Part shown: one piece after another, positions 33,160 to 46,295 of the stretch
Numbering within the stretch: the first letter of the stretch is position 1
Layout of the letters: each line of letters begins with the position of its first letter
Assembly: GCF_001659605.2 (NCBI RefSeq)
Contig: NC_035165.2
Location: forward strand, 14,804,419 to 14,868,418
Direction of reading: 5' to 3'
Source: Manihot esculenta
Lineage: Eukaryota > Streptophyta > Magnoliopsida > Malpighiales > Euphorbiaceae
Length of the DNA stretch: 64,000 nt
Made by a program: the position numbers and the translations under genes
The notes under the pieces: model-generated
Told to the model about the DNA's origin: nothing
The model's input: only the letters and a program-made list of their open reading frames with translations
The model's database searches: none

Positions 33160-36100
33160 TTTTCTCAAACTACAAATATCTCATGCATGGGGAATAACTT
33201 GGCCATTTAGTTTGACCAGCTTATAGGATCCTGGGCGAATAACATTTGAGATCTTAAATGGCCTTTTGCAGTTCTTGCCCAGCTTACCAGGCTCGACATT
33301 GCCACTTGTCATATCCGTTCTTTTTAGGATTAAGTCTCCCATATTGAAGGCTCGCGACCTGACATTACTGTTGAATATTCTTGTTTTATTTCTGTAATCT
33401 GCCATTCTGATTGTGACATTTTCTCGTAAGAATTCGGCCTGGTCCAAATTAAATTGCATCTCTTTAGGATGTTCTGAAAGTTTAAGGTGTTTTGTCCTAA
33501 AGCTGCTCACTTGTATTTCCGTAGGGATGGCTGCTTCGACCTTGTATACAAGGGAAAAGGGTATTTCCCCAATAGTTGTTATGGGAGTAGTTTTGTATGC
33601 CCATAGTATGTGAGGTAACTCCTCGAGCTAGTTGCCTTTGGCTTGGTTGAGTCTTTCTAAAGCTGCTCAGTTGTATTTTCGTGGAGATAACTGCTTCAGC
33701 CATGTATACGAGGAAAAATGGTGTTTCCCTAGTAGCTATTGTAAAAGTAGTCCTATATGTCCATAGTATGTGAGGTAACTCCTCGAGCCAGTTGCATTGG
33801 CTTGGTCGATTCTTTTCTTCAGCCCTTGCAATATGGTCTTGTTTGTGATCTCTTTCATGCTATTGGACTGGGGATGGTGGGCTGTGCTGAACCTCAAATT
33901 AATTCCTTATTTCTTACAAAAGTCTTTAAATCTGGTGCTTTCCAATTGAGTTCCATCATCAATAATCACTATTTTGGGTATTCTGAATCGGGTGAATATA
34001 TTTTTACTGACAAACGAGATTACTTGTTGGGTAGTGATGGACTGTACTGCCTCGGCTTTCGCCCATTTGCTGAAGTGATCTACTGCTATGACAACAAAAT
34101 TTCTTAACCCAGATGCCTTAGAGAATGGACCAAGGATGTTTATCCCCCATTGAAAGATAGGCTAGAGACTTCTAATGGCCGCTTGCATTTCTCCTAGAGT
34201 CCTTAGGATGTTTGCGTGTACTTAGTATCTTTGACATTTCTAGACAAGTTGCTTCGTATTCTGCATTATCATTGGCTAGTAGTACTCTTGTCTGAATGCT
34301 TTCTGGGTGATTGTTCATTCTCCTTTATGGATATCTTTTAGGATTTACTGGCCTTCCTCCTCTGTAACATATTGCAGCCATGGCTGTGTGGAGGACCTCT
34401 TGTACAACCAACCATAAATTAGTGCATATTTAGAAGACTTCCTTATTACTTGTTTAACTATTAACTCATCGGCCAGAAGATCGTCTTGTGCCAAGAATTT
34501 GTATATGGGCGTCATCCACGATTCCCTCTCTTCTATAGGAAGGACTCTTCCACCTCCATTGTCGGAGTGCGTAATTCCTCAAAATAGAGTGGTTGAGTCA
34601 AGTGTTGTTCACCTGCCGCCACCATTTTGGTTAGAAGATCTGCCTCCTCATTATTGCCTCTGGCCACTTAGCAAAGTTCGCAGGTGCCTTGCCTGCCTTT
34701 GACCTTCTCTATTAAAGACCGGACATTTTCTTCATATCTAACGAGGTTCGATTCTCAGATTTTGAATTATCTCTGGCATTGATTGATAATTAATTGTGAG
34801 TCACTAAAAATAATAGATTTTTGGATAACTAGCTCCTTGACGATTCTCAAGGCCATTATTACTGTTTCATACTCGGCTACGTTATTGGTGGCTTTGAAGG
34901 CGAGTTTTGCCGTATACCGAATCTTTATACCGGTTTGAGACTGCAAAAAGATCCCGATTCCTAATTCCTCAGCCTCGCAAGCTCCATATGCCCAAATCTT
35001 CCATTCTTCTATGGTCGCTTCAGAGGACTTTGAAGGTTCTAACGATGGAGTTATTTCCGCAATAAAGTCGACTAGTACCTGGACTTTCATGGCCTTCCTT
35101 GGAACATACTTGATATCATAGACCGATAAAATTACCACCCAGGTGGATAACCATCTTGATAACTCCGACCTATGCAAAACCTTTCATAGAGGATAAACAG
35201 TTTTGACTTCTATAGTGTGTAACTTGAAGTATGGTTGCAACTTTGTTGCCATCATGAATACTGCAAATGCCAATTTTTCAAGAGGAGGGTAATTCAACTC
35301 TACCCCTTTCAGAACCTAGCTGGTGTAATATACGAGTTTTTTGTTTCCCATTATTTTTGTGTATGAGCACTAAACAAATTGTCTCTTGCATCATAGATAA
35401 ATGTAGAAATAAAACTTCGCCTTCTATAGCAGGGCTTAGAAACGGAGGAGATGATAAAAAGGTTTTTAGATTTTCAAATGTCTCTACACACTCTTTCCCC
35501 CACTCAAACTTACCTTTGCCTTTTAAGGTTTTAAAGAATGGGAGACACCTTCTGGCCGAGCATAATATGAATCGGCTCAGGGCAGTGACTCGCCCATTTA
35601 ACCTTTATTTTTCATTGATCGTTTTAGGTGTTTCCATGTTTTGGATAGCACTAATCTTCTCAGGATTTGCCTCTATGCCTCTTTCTAAGATGATATATCC
35701 TAGAAAATTTCCCGCCTTTACCCTGAAGTTGCACTTTTCTGGATTCAGCTTCATGCTCGCTTTGTCCAAGACATCAAAGACCCTTCGGATATCCTCCGAG
35801 TGTTCTTCTAATGATCAGATTTTTAATACCATGTTGTCTACGTATACTTCGACGGTTGATCCCACTATATCTTTAAAGATCCCTGACACCAACCTTTAGT
35901 ACATCCTGTATTTTTTAAACTAAAAGGCATCATCTTGTAGTAGTAAACTCCTTCATTTGTTATGAACGCAGTCTTCTCTGCATCTTCGGTATCCATCATG
36001 TTTTGGTTGTATCCTAAGATAGCATCAGTGAAGTCCATGCACATTTAGCACTTTCCATTAGCCTTCTTCACCAAAACCACATTGGCTAGCCACATAGGAT

Positions 36101-37054
36101 ACTGTACTTCCTTTATCAATCTTGAGCTCAAAAGCTTACCAACCTCTTCTTTGATCACCTACTATCTTTCTAGTGCAAACTTTCTTTTCTTTTATTGGAC
36201 TGGTTTAACTTTCTTATCAATCAATAGCTTGTGAGTGATAAGAGTTGGATCTACATCCGTTACATGCTTAGGGGACTAAGCAAAAGTTGGCACTCGGCTC
36301 TTTAGCAACTCTACCAGAAAGCCCTTATTTCACTAGTTAACACAGTGTCGAACCATATTTTTTGCTCCTTCCCTATTTGGATTTCTTTTATCGGGTCTAC
36401 TGGTTTTGGTTTTATGTGAGATTCTAATTTTTCCAGTAAGTCGATGGGCGTAGTTACTTTTTGGATGCTTTTTGTTCGATGTCCATAATATTCTTTGGTT
36501 AACCTCAGATTGCCTCAGACCATTGCTATTCCCTTTGGAGCTGGAAGCTTAGGACACATAGCACCTATGTTAAAAAGGATATTGTGACAGTTTAGGACTG
36601 GATGACTAATTATCACATTGTATGCAAATGGGATATCTACCACCACAAACTCTGCATATAACTCCTGCTTATATTTCTCATCACCCAATACTAGGGGAAG
36701 GTTGATGGTATCCAGTACTATTACGGTCTTGTCTTCTAATCCCACTAAAAGATAGAAAACTCTAACAAGGCTGCTTTTATCTAACCCTAGCTTGTTAAAA
36801 ATATTTAAGATGAGGAGATGAACAGAGTTACCTATATCTACAATCACCCACCTTACCTCGTATCGATTCAGGAGGATCTTAATGACCAGCAGGTTGTTCT
36901 GAAAGAATCCGACCGCCTAGTCAGCAAGACCGAACCTTACCTCTTACTTGTTCCATGATTCCTGATGGATAGACAGGACATCCTCTACCACATGCTTATT
37001 TTTTCCTTTGCTCTTTTCAGGCCCTCCCGTAATGGCATGTATGATGCTGACCAT
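33160..37054 (-). pseudogene. pol region of Tat element B (PR, RT, RNase H, integrase), decayed
   Basis: Read on the minus strand from ATG 37054: a short MVSIIHAITGGPE segment that normally follows gag, then protease-like sequence (36515-36847, VDIGNSVHLLI), a decayed RT (about 36260-35250; MDFTDAILGYNQ, AEKTAFIT, MMPFSLKN), RNase H (34767-35177; a NNVAEYETVIMALRI block) and integrase with the C-terminal MGDLILKR and PFKISNVIRPGSYKL (33181-33510). Frameshifts and stops are frequent between the open stretches. Gag is absent, so the element could only have moved with gag supplied in trans, or it was deleted after insertion. Confidence 0.8.
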
Positions 37055-37164
37055 TTTGAGATATTAGAGAGAAAATATTCTTTTTTTTAGAAGAAGTAAT
37101 AAGAGACTGGCTTTAATCTAGATGAACATATAGAGTTTAATGGATTCCCAGCAATAGAACCTAA

Positions 37165-37683
37165 TGATGTTACAAAGATTAGATTGATGGCAGGGTCGAA
37201 AGGGAGCTATGCTGTGATTGGCTAGAATCTGTAAAAAAAAAGTATGAGATGGTGGTGGGTGCCTACGGCAACCACTCTGACGCTCAAGTCAATATCAGTG
37301 AGTATAGAGAAGGCAAGAAATTTCTTAAAGTCTTAGTGTTGAAGAATAACGTACCTTCACCTATGTGATTTTTCTCCTTTTATATTGTAAGAGGTAGAGA
37401 TAAATATGGTATTTTCTGATAATTTGGCGATGATATGGTCAGCTAATAGGTGAAAATTCTGCAATTACAAGCATAATGGGAATATACTCGGCTGTGCTTG
37501 ATATCGGTAACTTCTTGTTGAGACTCACCCTGTTAAGGGAATGGTGAGTCTTTTGATGATGACCCGAGTGTTAAGCTGTCTGGGTCTTTCTTTCCTCGTG
37601 TTGGACCACATTTATCATTTTTCAAATTCCTACCACATAGTGGCAGCTCATGACTTATTTTGAGCGGTTGTTATGTAACATCA
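37165..37683 (-). repeat. 5' LTR of Tat element B
   Basis: 519 bp on the minus strand, beginning TGATGTTACAAAG and ending GTAACATCA on the plus strand. A primer-binding-like sequence lies just inside (37143-37164, complement AGGTTCTATTGCTGGGAATC). Confidence 0.85.
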
Positions 37684-37688
37684 ATAGG

Positions 37689-38113
37689 TATAAGAAAGTT
37701 TTTGAAAGGAAATTTTGAAAAAAAAATTTGAAAACATACAATAATAGATAAAAAAAATTTGTATAATATTTAAATTAAAATTGAAGGAGTTTTGAGATAA
37801 AAAAAATTGGAGTTTTATGAACTCAATTGAAATGAAAATTTATTTAAAAAATAAAATAAAAAAATTATTTATAATCTAAAATAATTAATCTGAATCCGCA
37901 ATATTCAATCCATGTAGAGGTACTGTGGTTTTCTCCAAGAGCTTATATTCTTTTAATCATTAACCTTATTTTATTATCTCCATATCCTAAATAAATAAAT
38001 AAAGTGCTATAACCACTTTACAACTAGCTGTGATAGCCTCATCTCTTAAAAATTTGAATTTGCATAATGCGTTTATTGTTAAAAATGCAACTTTTTGGAG
38101 CTGTCGAAAGGTT
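37689..38113. other. AT-rich spacer
   Basis: About 425 bp between Tat element B and the copia element; no gene or repeat recognised. Confidence 0.6.
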
Positions 38114-38118
38114 GAGTT

Positions 38119-38555
38119 TGTTGAAAAAATAAGATAAAATAATGAAACATGAGTTGTATTGAACACTGTCATTGAGGATTTATTTTGTAATCCCATAGGA
38201 TTAAACAGGTTCTTCTAGGATCTAATTTCTAGGATCAGAACAACAAGAATTTATCTCTAATGTATAACCCAGCAGAAAATATAGAGAAGAGAAAGAATAA
38301 GGTCGGAAAAAATGAGAGTACATATCTTTGTAAAGATGGAGGCTATTTATAGTGGAAAAACCGACCGTTATATGTGGTTGTAAAAATCTTGAGATAATAT
38401 AATAAAATCATAACGGTCAAATTTAATATTATATTTAAATCTCATAAATAAAATATTTAATGACCATAAAATCTTCAATGGCCATAAAATCTTTAATTAC
38501 TATAAAATCTTCAACGACCATAAAATCTTTTGAAATATAAACTAATTTTACAATA
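38119..38555 (-). repeat. 3' LTR of the copia element, with four 18-bp repeats
   Basis: 437 bp. Four tandem 18-bp units with the core CATAAAATCTT are at 38460-38531. A polypurine-tract complement (ATCCCCCACAGA) follows at 38556. Confidence 0.88.
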
Positions 38556-41500
38556 ATCCCCCACAGATTTCAAAAGAATTTTCATTGCTGGATTTAAAAA
38601 TTTAGTGTATATGTTTCAAATCTGGTGTCTTTTAGACTATGAACCAGACCTAGATTAATAAAACTTAACATACAGAGAAATTGGTGAAACTTTTATTTCT
38701 ATGACCAAAAACTCTTTTTTTTTTGTATGCTAATATCCCATCAATCTCATAACACTCCACAGATCTTATTGTCAACGCTGTTTTGCGCTAATAGGTCATG
38801 CGCTCGCCTGGTAGTTCATAAGTGCTCTAGAGATTATGCCACAATCTCATAGAAGCGGCCCCACTCCACACTTATATAGGTGATATCATCAAGTGTATAC
38901 TGCAATTTATACACAATCCATAAGGGATATGAATATCATTAAAAGCTTCCATCTCATCCTCTCATTAATGCAGTCTAGCATTTCTCACACCATAGGAAAA
39001 GACAACAATAAATAGTGCTATCAAAACTAACAAGTGACTTATTATTACCCATATATCATGGGATCTCCAATAACAAAGATTGGGTTTCTATCACTGTTAA
39101 TTTCAAATTGGCTCAAGTCTCATTCCTTTCGATGTTTCATCTATTAGTTTTCTCTCTAAAGGTTTAGTCAGAGAATCGGCCAACTTCACTTCTGACTTCC
39201 CATAATCAATGGAAATAGTTCCATCTTACAGCAACTGCTTAATAACATTATGTCTCAAACGAATATGTCTATTCTTACCATTGAAAGTTTTATTTTTTGC
39301 AATGACTATTGCCGGTTGGAAATCACAACGCATTGATACAGATGGTGTTGGTGAAAAATTCACTAAATGCAGCAAACTCCCAATGATCTGTGCATATTCA
39401 GATTGAGCAACAGAGTCACCTCTATTTTTCTTTAATTGACAGTTAGGATCATAAGGGATACTCACTGGTTTGACATTGAAATGTCCAAGCTTCCTTAGAA
39501 GTTTCTCAACATAATGCTCTTGTGATAGCATTAGACTATCATTCTTCTTTATGATTCTAACTCCCAAAATCACGTTTGCCTCTCCCATATCTTTCATATC
39601 AAATTTAGAGGCAATGAAAGCTTTTGATTTACAAACTATATCGTAACTTGTATAAAAAATTAGCTTATCATCTACATATAAACAAATAATTACAGATTCA
39701 TCATTTATACGTTTTGTATATACACATTTATCAACTTCAACAGAGGTAAAACTATCATTCAACATAACTTGATCAAATTTTTCATGCAACTGTTTGGGGG
39801 CTTGTTTTTAACCATATAATGATCTAAGAAGTTTGCAGACTTTATTTTCTTGACCAGAAATAATACAACCATTAGGTTGTACCATATAAATTTCTTCTTC
39901 CAAGTCTCCATTTAAAAAAGTTGTTTTAACATCCATTCGATGAATAACAAGTTTATGTATAGAAGCTAAAGCAAGTAATACTCTAATAAAAGAAATTCTA
40001 TCTCAGGAAGCTAAAACAAGTTTATATATAGAAGCTAAAGCAAACTTATAAACTTGAATTTATAAGTTTCAGCATAACTTATAAACATGCAATTAAAAAG
40101 TTTTTAACCTATTTTTCATGTCTTAGGATCAGGAAGAATTACTTTAGCAAGACACCCCCACATTTTTAAATATTTTAAGTTAGGTGTATAACATTTTCAA
40201 AGTTCATAGGGTGTTTTATCAGTTTTCGTATAGGGTATCCTATTTTGTAAATGACAAGTAGATAATAAAGCTTCCCCCAAAGGTTATTAGGTGAGGAAGA
40301 ACTTATTAATAAAACATTCATCATTTCTTTTAATGTTCTATTTTTTCTTTTCGCTGCTCCATTGGATTCAGATAAATAGGGTGGAGTAAATTTATGAATT
40401 ATTCCTTCTTTTTCACAAAAGTCATTAAATAAGATATATTCTCTACCTCTATCTGATCTAATCTTTTTTTCTTATTTAATTGATTTTCTACTCTAGCTTT
40501 ATACAATTGAAATATATCAAATGTTTCATCTTTGTTTCTAAGTAAATATGCTTTAGTATATCTAGAATAGTTATTAACAAAAGTTACATAATATTTTTTT
40601 TTACCACCTCTAGTCATAGTTTGTTTTAAATCTCTTAAGTCCATGTGTATTAAACTAAGCAATTCAGATTCTCTATATGTAGTTGAACATGATTTTTTGG
40701 TTGACTTAGATTCTACACAAATCTCACATTTATTTAAATATGTATTACCAGTGCCAGATATTATACCAAGATATTACATTTTTTAATATAAGAAGCATTA
40801 AAATGTCCTAATCTAGCATGCCATAAATCAAAAGAATCAAACAAGAAAGCACAAGAAGATGCATTTCCATTTGCTATTTCAGAAATATTGAGAACAAAGA
40901 GTGAAATTTTTTATCAATATAATTTTGTCTAACCCAAAAGACACCTTAATCCCAGCATTTCCCAATAGAGTTACAGAAATTAAATTAGCTCTCATATTAG
41001 GTACATGAAGTACCTCATTAAGTGCCAAGGTCTTGTCAGATGTGAGTTTGAGAAGAACTTTTCTTTTACCAAGGACACTTGCAGTCCTAGAATCACCCAA
41101 ACACACATGTTCTTCTCCTTCCCCCACTATAGAGTAGGAGGTAAACGCATTTCTGTTTGTACAGATATACCTAGTAGCACCAGAATCTACTACCCATTCT
41201 TGCACATTAGCTACAAGAAAAGTTTGAGAAATGACCGCAGCAGTAATGTCATCTCCTTCAACTAAATTTACTTTTGGTTTAGGAGGATTGTCATTTGTTA
41301 CTCTTTTCCTGCACTGGGGTGCATCATGACCCGGCTTACCACATACAAGACAATATCTTTTCTTTTTAAAGATGTGATTATTAAACTTAGGTTTGTGATC
41401 AGATTTCTTATTTTCGTACCTATTATTTGATTTGTGCACTTTTTCTTGTACAAGATTTGCTCTTGTAGCCAACATCCTTAGCAGTATATTTCAGATTCAT

Positions 41501-41751
41501 TGAATTCCATATTTCATTGAATCCCATATTTCCTTGGCTTCCTTATACGAACAGTAGTTATCAAAGAGATTGTTAGAATGAGTACTGATAATTGTATGCC
41601 TACATGCCTTATTAGAATAGGCCCAGATTTCATGCAATTTTGGATCAACAGCAAGTACAGGTCTTGATTCATTTGCAGAAGCAGAGACAGTGATAATGTC
41701 ATTAGAAGCGGGCAGTGCAGAAGTAGAGATAGTGACAATATTTAGTTCCAT
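38556..41751 (-). pseudogene. copia gag-pol remnant
   Basis: On the minus strand: gag N-terminus from ATG 41751 (MELNIVT); CCHC zinc knuckle CLVCGKPGHDAPQC near 41311-41352; protease DSGATRYIC near 41170-41190; integrase with CEIC near 40720, and HMDLRDLKQT with FVNNYSR at 40560-40660, where the usual FIDDYSR has lost its acidic residues; RT with YVDDKLIFY at about 39665 and a LGVRI block; RNase H end IAKNKTFNGKNRHI (39226-39300) running to about 39105. The sequence jumps from IIGSLLHL straight to RNase H, so roughly 150 codons are deleted. Multiple frameshifts lie between these blocks. The 38580-39100 stretch is 3' UTR. Confidence 0.8.
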
Positions 41752-41776
41752 TTGTGTAAAGATAAATCCTTAAAAT

Positions 41777-42231
41777 TGTTGGAAAAATATGATAAAATAA
41801 TGAAATCTGAGTCGTGTTGAATACTGTCCTTAAGGATTTTTTTTGTAATCCCTCGGGAATAAACAAGTTCTTCTGGGATCTAATTTACAGAATCAGGACA
41901 ACAAGAATTTATCTCTAATTTATAACCCAGCAGAAAATACAGAGAAGAGAAAGAATAAGGTCGGGAAAAATGAGAGTACATATCTTTGTAAAGATTGAGG
42001 CTATTTATAGTGGAAAAATCGACCGTTATATATAATTATAAAAACTTTGAGATAATATAATAAAATTATAACGATCAAATTTAATATTATATTTAAATCT
42101 CATAAATAAAATATTTAATGACTATAAAATCTTCAACGACTATAAAATTTTTAATTATCATAAAATCTTTAATTACTATAAAATTTTCAACGATGATAAA
42201 ATCTTTTGAAATCTAAACTAATTTTACATCA
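41777..42231 (-). repeat. 5' LTR of the copia element, with five 18-bp repeats
   Basis: 455 bp, exactly 18 bp longer than the other LTR because it has five rather than four copies of the TATAAAATCTT-type unit (42118-42207). Confidence 0.88.
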
Positions 42232-42236
42232 GAGTT

Positions 42237-44150
42237 TGATGAAGATGTTTAAGATTTAGAAAGCCCAAAGTAAATGGTGAGAATCTATTGGAATATGCAT
42301 TTTCTGTTGTTCAAAAAATGTATTGAATGATTTTTAAAAAATTATTCAATATCAAGAAATAAGATAAGGTCCATATTATATATGATTTTGTTTAGAATTA
42401 ATTTGATAGATATGGTTAAAATTTATATTTTATTAAGATTTTATGTTACATTTTTTTCATATATAAATCTAATACTTCACTAAACAAAATGATAATACCA
42501 TTAAGTATCTTATTTCCTCTGCTCACAAAAACCAACAAAATCTTTTATCCATATATCTCACTGTTATCTCTTTTCACGGTGAGACTTTCACACTTACATT
42601 TTGTTTAATAATTTTTCTTTTTTTTCTTTGCTTATTTATTCAAAAGGCCCTATTCAGTAATATTTATTGTTTAGTAATTAATAATTGTTTTAAAAATAGA
42701 TAATAAAAAATTATAGAGATCAGTTTTTCATGATTTATTTTCTCAATTTTTAAATATTAGTATTTTGATATAGTTAAACACTGATCATCCATTTAGTAAA
42801 ATTTATTTTATAAGAAAAGAATTTAAATATATTTTTAAAAAATCAGATATGATAGTAAAAATTTTTTAAGTTGAAAAAAGTTAAATTTTTTTATTTTAAA
42901 TAAAAGAATTATTAGAAAAAATCAAGTTAACTGAATTTGTATGAAATTTTTAATTAGATGGGTAAATTCTATTTTAAAAGTTATTGTAAAACTGAATCCA
43001 ACAATCTAATTACTTTACATAATCCATCACAAAATGGCCATACTACTAGAGTTCACATGATCATGCACCTTAAATAGTCACACAACTATCATTTACTTGA
43101 TCACGCAATTTCAAAACGTATATTAGATTTAATTTATCGACTGCCTTAAGAATTAGGAGAGATTTAATTTTAACTAATCAACCAAAATGCATTGTGAGTT
43201 TAAACTAAATCATGCAATTTTTTAATGGAATACACTAATTGTTATTTAATGTTGAATAACTTAAGCAATTATTGATCTCAAGTATCCAAATTAACAATAT
43301 ATTATCTTGAAAATATGAACAACAAGTTCTATCGATCAATTAACAAAGCAATAATAATAATAATTAGAACTGAAATTACATAAATATTGAAAAAAACAAA
43401 GATGAACACTAATATTTAGATCTCATAATCCATAAAGAAACTGAAACTTCAAACTATCATAAACTAGAACCAAAGAGTTTAGCCACACATGGCTGAAAGA
43501 AAGCACAAAAGTAAGAAAAAAATTCGGCTGAAGAGAGAAGATGCTTGCTGTTGTTGATAAGCATGGTATTTATAGCAGCTGAACCTAGCAGAACCTTCAC
43601 CAATATTTTCTAAAGATTTTGAATTGAATATCTTCAATGAAATAACTTCTTTGATTTGTTTCCTTGAGGGATGGAGATTTCTTGATTTTTGGAAGAGATC
43701 ATGCCGCACTTTCGGGGGTAAAATCGCATGGGATTTTGCATCTTTAAATGAGGAGAACTAATTTTCTTTCTTTTTCGAGTCAATCGCACTTTCTGTCTTG
43801 GACTAGTGGTTTGCCCGAAGGTTTGTGCAAGGCTCTGGTCCAATATTGACTGGGTTATCAACAGCTTCTGCCTAGAGCCTTTAGGCAAATTTTGACTCTG
43901 GGGGAACAGGATCAACTAGTTGTTAGTGTATTTGTCCTAGGCTATTATTTTGGACATTTTTGTATGTCATTTTGTTTATTAAAAAAAGATATTTTATTAT
44001 CATTATTATTTGTTTACATATTACATTATAACGATTAACATCCCTGCTTACTTATTACTATGGTAATAATAATAAAATATGACTAGTATGATTATTAATT
44101 GATAATTATGAGATGATTATGTGTATGTTGATATAAATCAATAATAATAT
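42237..44150. other. AT-rich spacer with a possible decayed Athila-like LTR
   Basis: Mostly AT-rich without genes. From about 43020 to 43920 several short blocks recall the Athila LTRs of this window in the same order: a GCAATT region, a TTAACAAAGCAAT-like block, ATCTCATAATCC, CACATGGCTGAA and a minus-strand TATA-like TATTTATAG near 43568. No ends or TSD were found. Short ORFs here are not convincing. Confidence 0.3.
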
Positions 44151-44179
44151 ATACTTGTTAGAGAACATAGTATTGGATG

Positions 44180-44900
44180 GACCTACATTGAGATCACTAT
44201 ATGGATTATTGTTCTTAGCCCCCTATGAGAATTGTGATGGTTTGATTCAGTTAACAGGTTTCATCTTCAAATCGGAGCAAATTGCTTTTCAACAGGTTAT
44301 TGAGATGGCACTGACTAACCAAATAGATCCTATTAATAAATAGTAATGGCAGTATACATTAGAGTTTTGAAACTTTCACCACGATTTGGCAACCACCAAC
44401 AGATCATTTCTTTAAGATCAACTTTGATGCAGGGATGAATAAGAAGAATCAAATTGGGGAAACGGCTGTGGTATGCAGAAATCAATAGGGACAAGTCCTA
44501 GATTGGAGCTGCAGACTATGGCCGGATATTCTGGATCGTTTAATTTTGGAAGGTTTATTTTGTCGTGAATCCCTGGTCCTAAGAAAGAATAGAGGCTTCT
44601 CTGATGTAATCATTGAGGGGAAACTCTTCAACTGTCATAAATGCATGCAAGGGAAAATTGGCTCCCTTAATTATTTTTGATATTGTAGATGACACTCTTC
44701 TCTTAGCTCAAAGCCTCTCGTTTGTATCATTCAATACTGTTAGGAGAATTTGTAATTGTGCTTCTCATAGTTTAGTTCATAAGTTTCTTAAGGATATCTC
44801 CTTCAGATGTAATCCATTCTTACAGATGGACTTTGTTCTTCATTCTCTGCCACCTTGATGGCTTAATGAAATCTATATTTTTTTGATAAAAAAAAACCTC
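44180..44900 (+). pseudogene. LINE-type RNase H domain remnant
   Basis: The sequence encodes the typical plant RNase H-like signature WQPPTDHFFKINFDAG (44383-44430). It continues with NQ-stop-GQVLDWSC, RESLVLRKNRGFSDVIIEG and, after a frameshift, STVINACKG, FNTVRRICNCASHSLV and a tail ending FVLHSLPP (44613-44858). This is the RNase H domain at the end of plant LINE ORF2 and related genes. Upstream, FKSEQIAFQQVI (44155-44343) may be its preceding linker. One internal stop and one frameshift are visible. An A-rich run at 44887-44896 could be the poly-A end. No endonuclease or RT is seen, so it is 5'-truncated. Confidence 0.65.
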
Positions 44901-46047
44901 ATACTAGTTCTTTAAATGAATTTCTTATTCCAATTTTCTTTATTTGAATCCAAAATTTATAATCAATCAATATGTTATTCATTTTGCTAAGTTTCATTAA
45001 AACTTTATTTGTTTACATTTGTAGTTAGAAATCTTTTGAAAAATTGTTTACTACCAATATTTTTAGATTTGATTATATACTTATGATTGGAATTAAACTT
45101 CCTCTAAGAATGAATTCAAGAATAAACCGTCTCATATCGGTATGATTCTTAAAGTTTTCTTTGCGGCATAAAAATGATGAGCTTTATTTCAGTAGTATTA
45201 AAATTATTTTTGAATGGGGAAATATCAAACTCAAACTCCATTTAATGCTAATTATATTTAATAAAAGAATTCCAACTTGATATGGAAACCCTAAGAAATT
45301 TGAGTTCTTGAAACCCACCCCTAATTCTATTAGTTCATTACTCCAACTTTCTATTCCAATAACATACTAGATCAAACCCCAATTATATATAATTGAGACC
45401 CAATCCCAAAGAAAATCAGAAATCAATTCACGTTGCAAGTACTTGTTGTTGTAAATCAATTTCTTGAAGTAACCAAGAAGGAATTCACACTACACTTGAA
45501 GAAATTCAAATATGAAAATTCGTTAATCAAATATTCAAAAGTCTTCATACAACCCTCATCTCATTCTGTCTATAGTGTAGAGAACAAAATGACCTAATTT
45601 TTAAATAAGGGATATGTTTGGACTATTATATAATATTAAGATAATAAAAGAGAAAATTAAAAATGTTCTTAAACAAGACCCTTGCTTTTAACAATGGGCT
45701 TAATACAAACAACCCATAAAACAAATTCAAGCTAAAATAAATAAAAGCAACTAAGTTACAGTTTTAAATAATACAATCAGCCCCTTTATAAGAGATATTA
45801 AACTTGTCTTCAAAAGTTGGCTAAGTACTAGCCTCTCCACATGCCTCATTTAGCAAAATCACAAGTTTTGGCATGCCTTGGTATTTCTCTGTGTTTGTCT
45901 CGATCTCATCATGAATTTAAGATGTAATTAAGTCTTGAATAAATCCTTGCATAGCTTGCTTGAGCTTTGAATCTTGCTGCCTTGTAATTGGTCCACTAGG
46001 TATTGAAAGCTTATCTTGTTGAATTACCTCCTTACCAAGGCTGGTTG
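44901..46047 (-). other. Probable LTR/3' UTR of a decayed gypsy element (G)
   Basis: On the minus strand the sequence after the polyprotein end (46048) contains a purine-rich TATAAAGGGGC at 45781-45793. A TGATTGTATT-like LTR start follows at 45780. The LTR would extend left to about 45000 or beyond, but I could not find its other end. No ORF is present. Confidence 0.35.
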
Positions 46048-46295
46048 TATCATTCCTCCCTTCTCATAAGGATTCATTCTCGAATTAGCCCCTGTATTAT
46101 CAAATGGAAAGAGATCAACAACATTAAATGTAGCAGACACTTGATACTCACTTGTAAATCAAATCTATAAGCATTATCATTAATCATTTCAAGAACTTGA
46201 AATGGTCCATCTCCTCTAGGATCCAACTTTGATTTTCTTTGCTGACGAAACCTCTCCTTTCTGAAATGCACCCAAACCCAATCTCCAAGTTCAAA
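46048..46295 (-). pseudogene. Integrase C-terminus of gypsy element G
   Basis: Minus strand: [15 protein letters not shown], then [17 protein letters not shown] and NAYRFDL, the C-terminal region of Ty3/gypsy integrases (GPF motif), with a frameshift before its end. The upstream part is cut off by insertion of chromovirus LTR K at 46296. The rest of the element should lie beyond K, outside this window. Confidence 0.75.

Larger units (their letters stand above)
30990..37683 (-). mobile_element. Tat-lineage Ty3/gypsy element B (pol kept, gag deleted)
   Basis: LTRs at 30990-31727 (3') and 37165-37683 (5'), with flanks ATATG (30985-30989) and ATAGG (37684-37688), a TSD with one mismatch. On the minus strand: 5' LTR, primer-binding-like site, a very short start region, protease, RT, RNase H, integrase, minisatellite UTR, remnant antisense ORF, polypurine tract, 3' LTR. 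Gag is missing between the start codon and the segment just before protease. It is related to A (shared LTR blocks, UTR repeat and antisense ORF) but clearly diverged. Confidence 0.85.
38119..42231 (-). mobile_element. Ty1/copia element, internally deleted
   Basis: LTRs at 38119-38555 and 41777-42231 with a perfect TSD GAGTT (38114-38118 and 42232-42236). The coding order on the minus strand is gag, protease, integrase, RT, RNase H, the copia order. At 4.1 kb it is shorter than a usual 4.8-5 kb copia element because part of RT/RNase H is missing. The LTRs are clearly similar, with several dozen differences. Confidence 0.9.

Noticed and set aside
35267..35899. 210-codon ORF on the plus strand within element B
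   Set aside because: It is the complement of the decayed RT/RNase H region of B, whose minus-strand protein motifs are recognisable.
43479..43915. Minus-strand ORFs of 76 and 93 codons
   Set aside because: No family resemblance; the region rather resembles a decayed Athila-like LTR leader.
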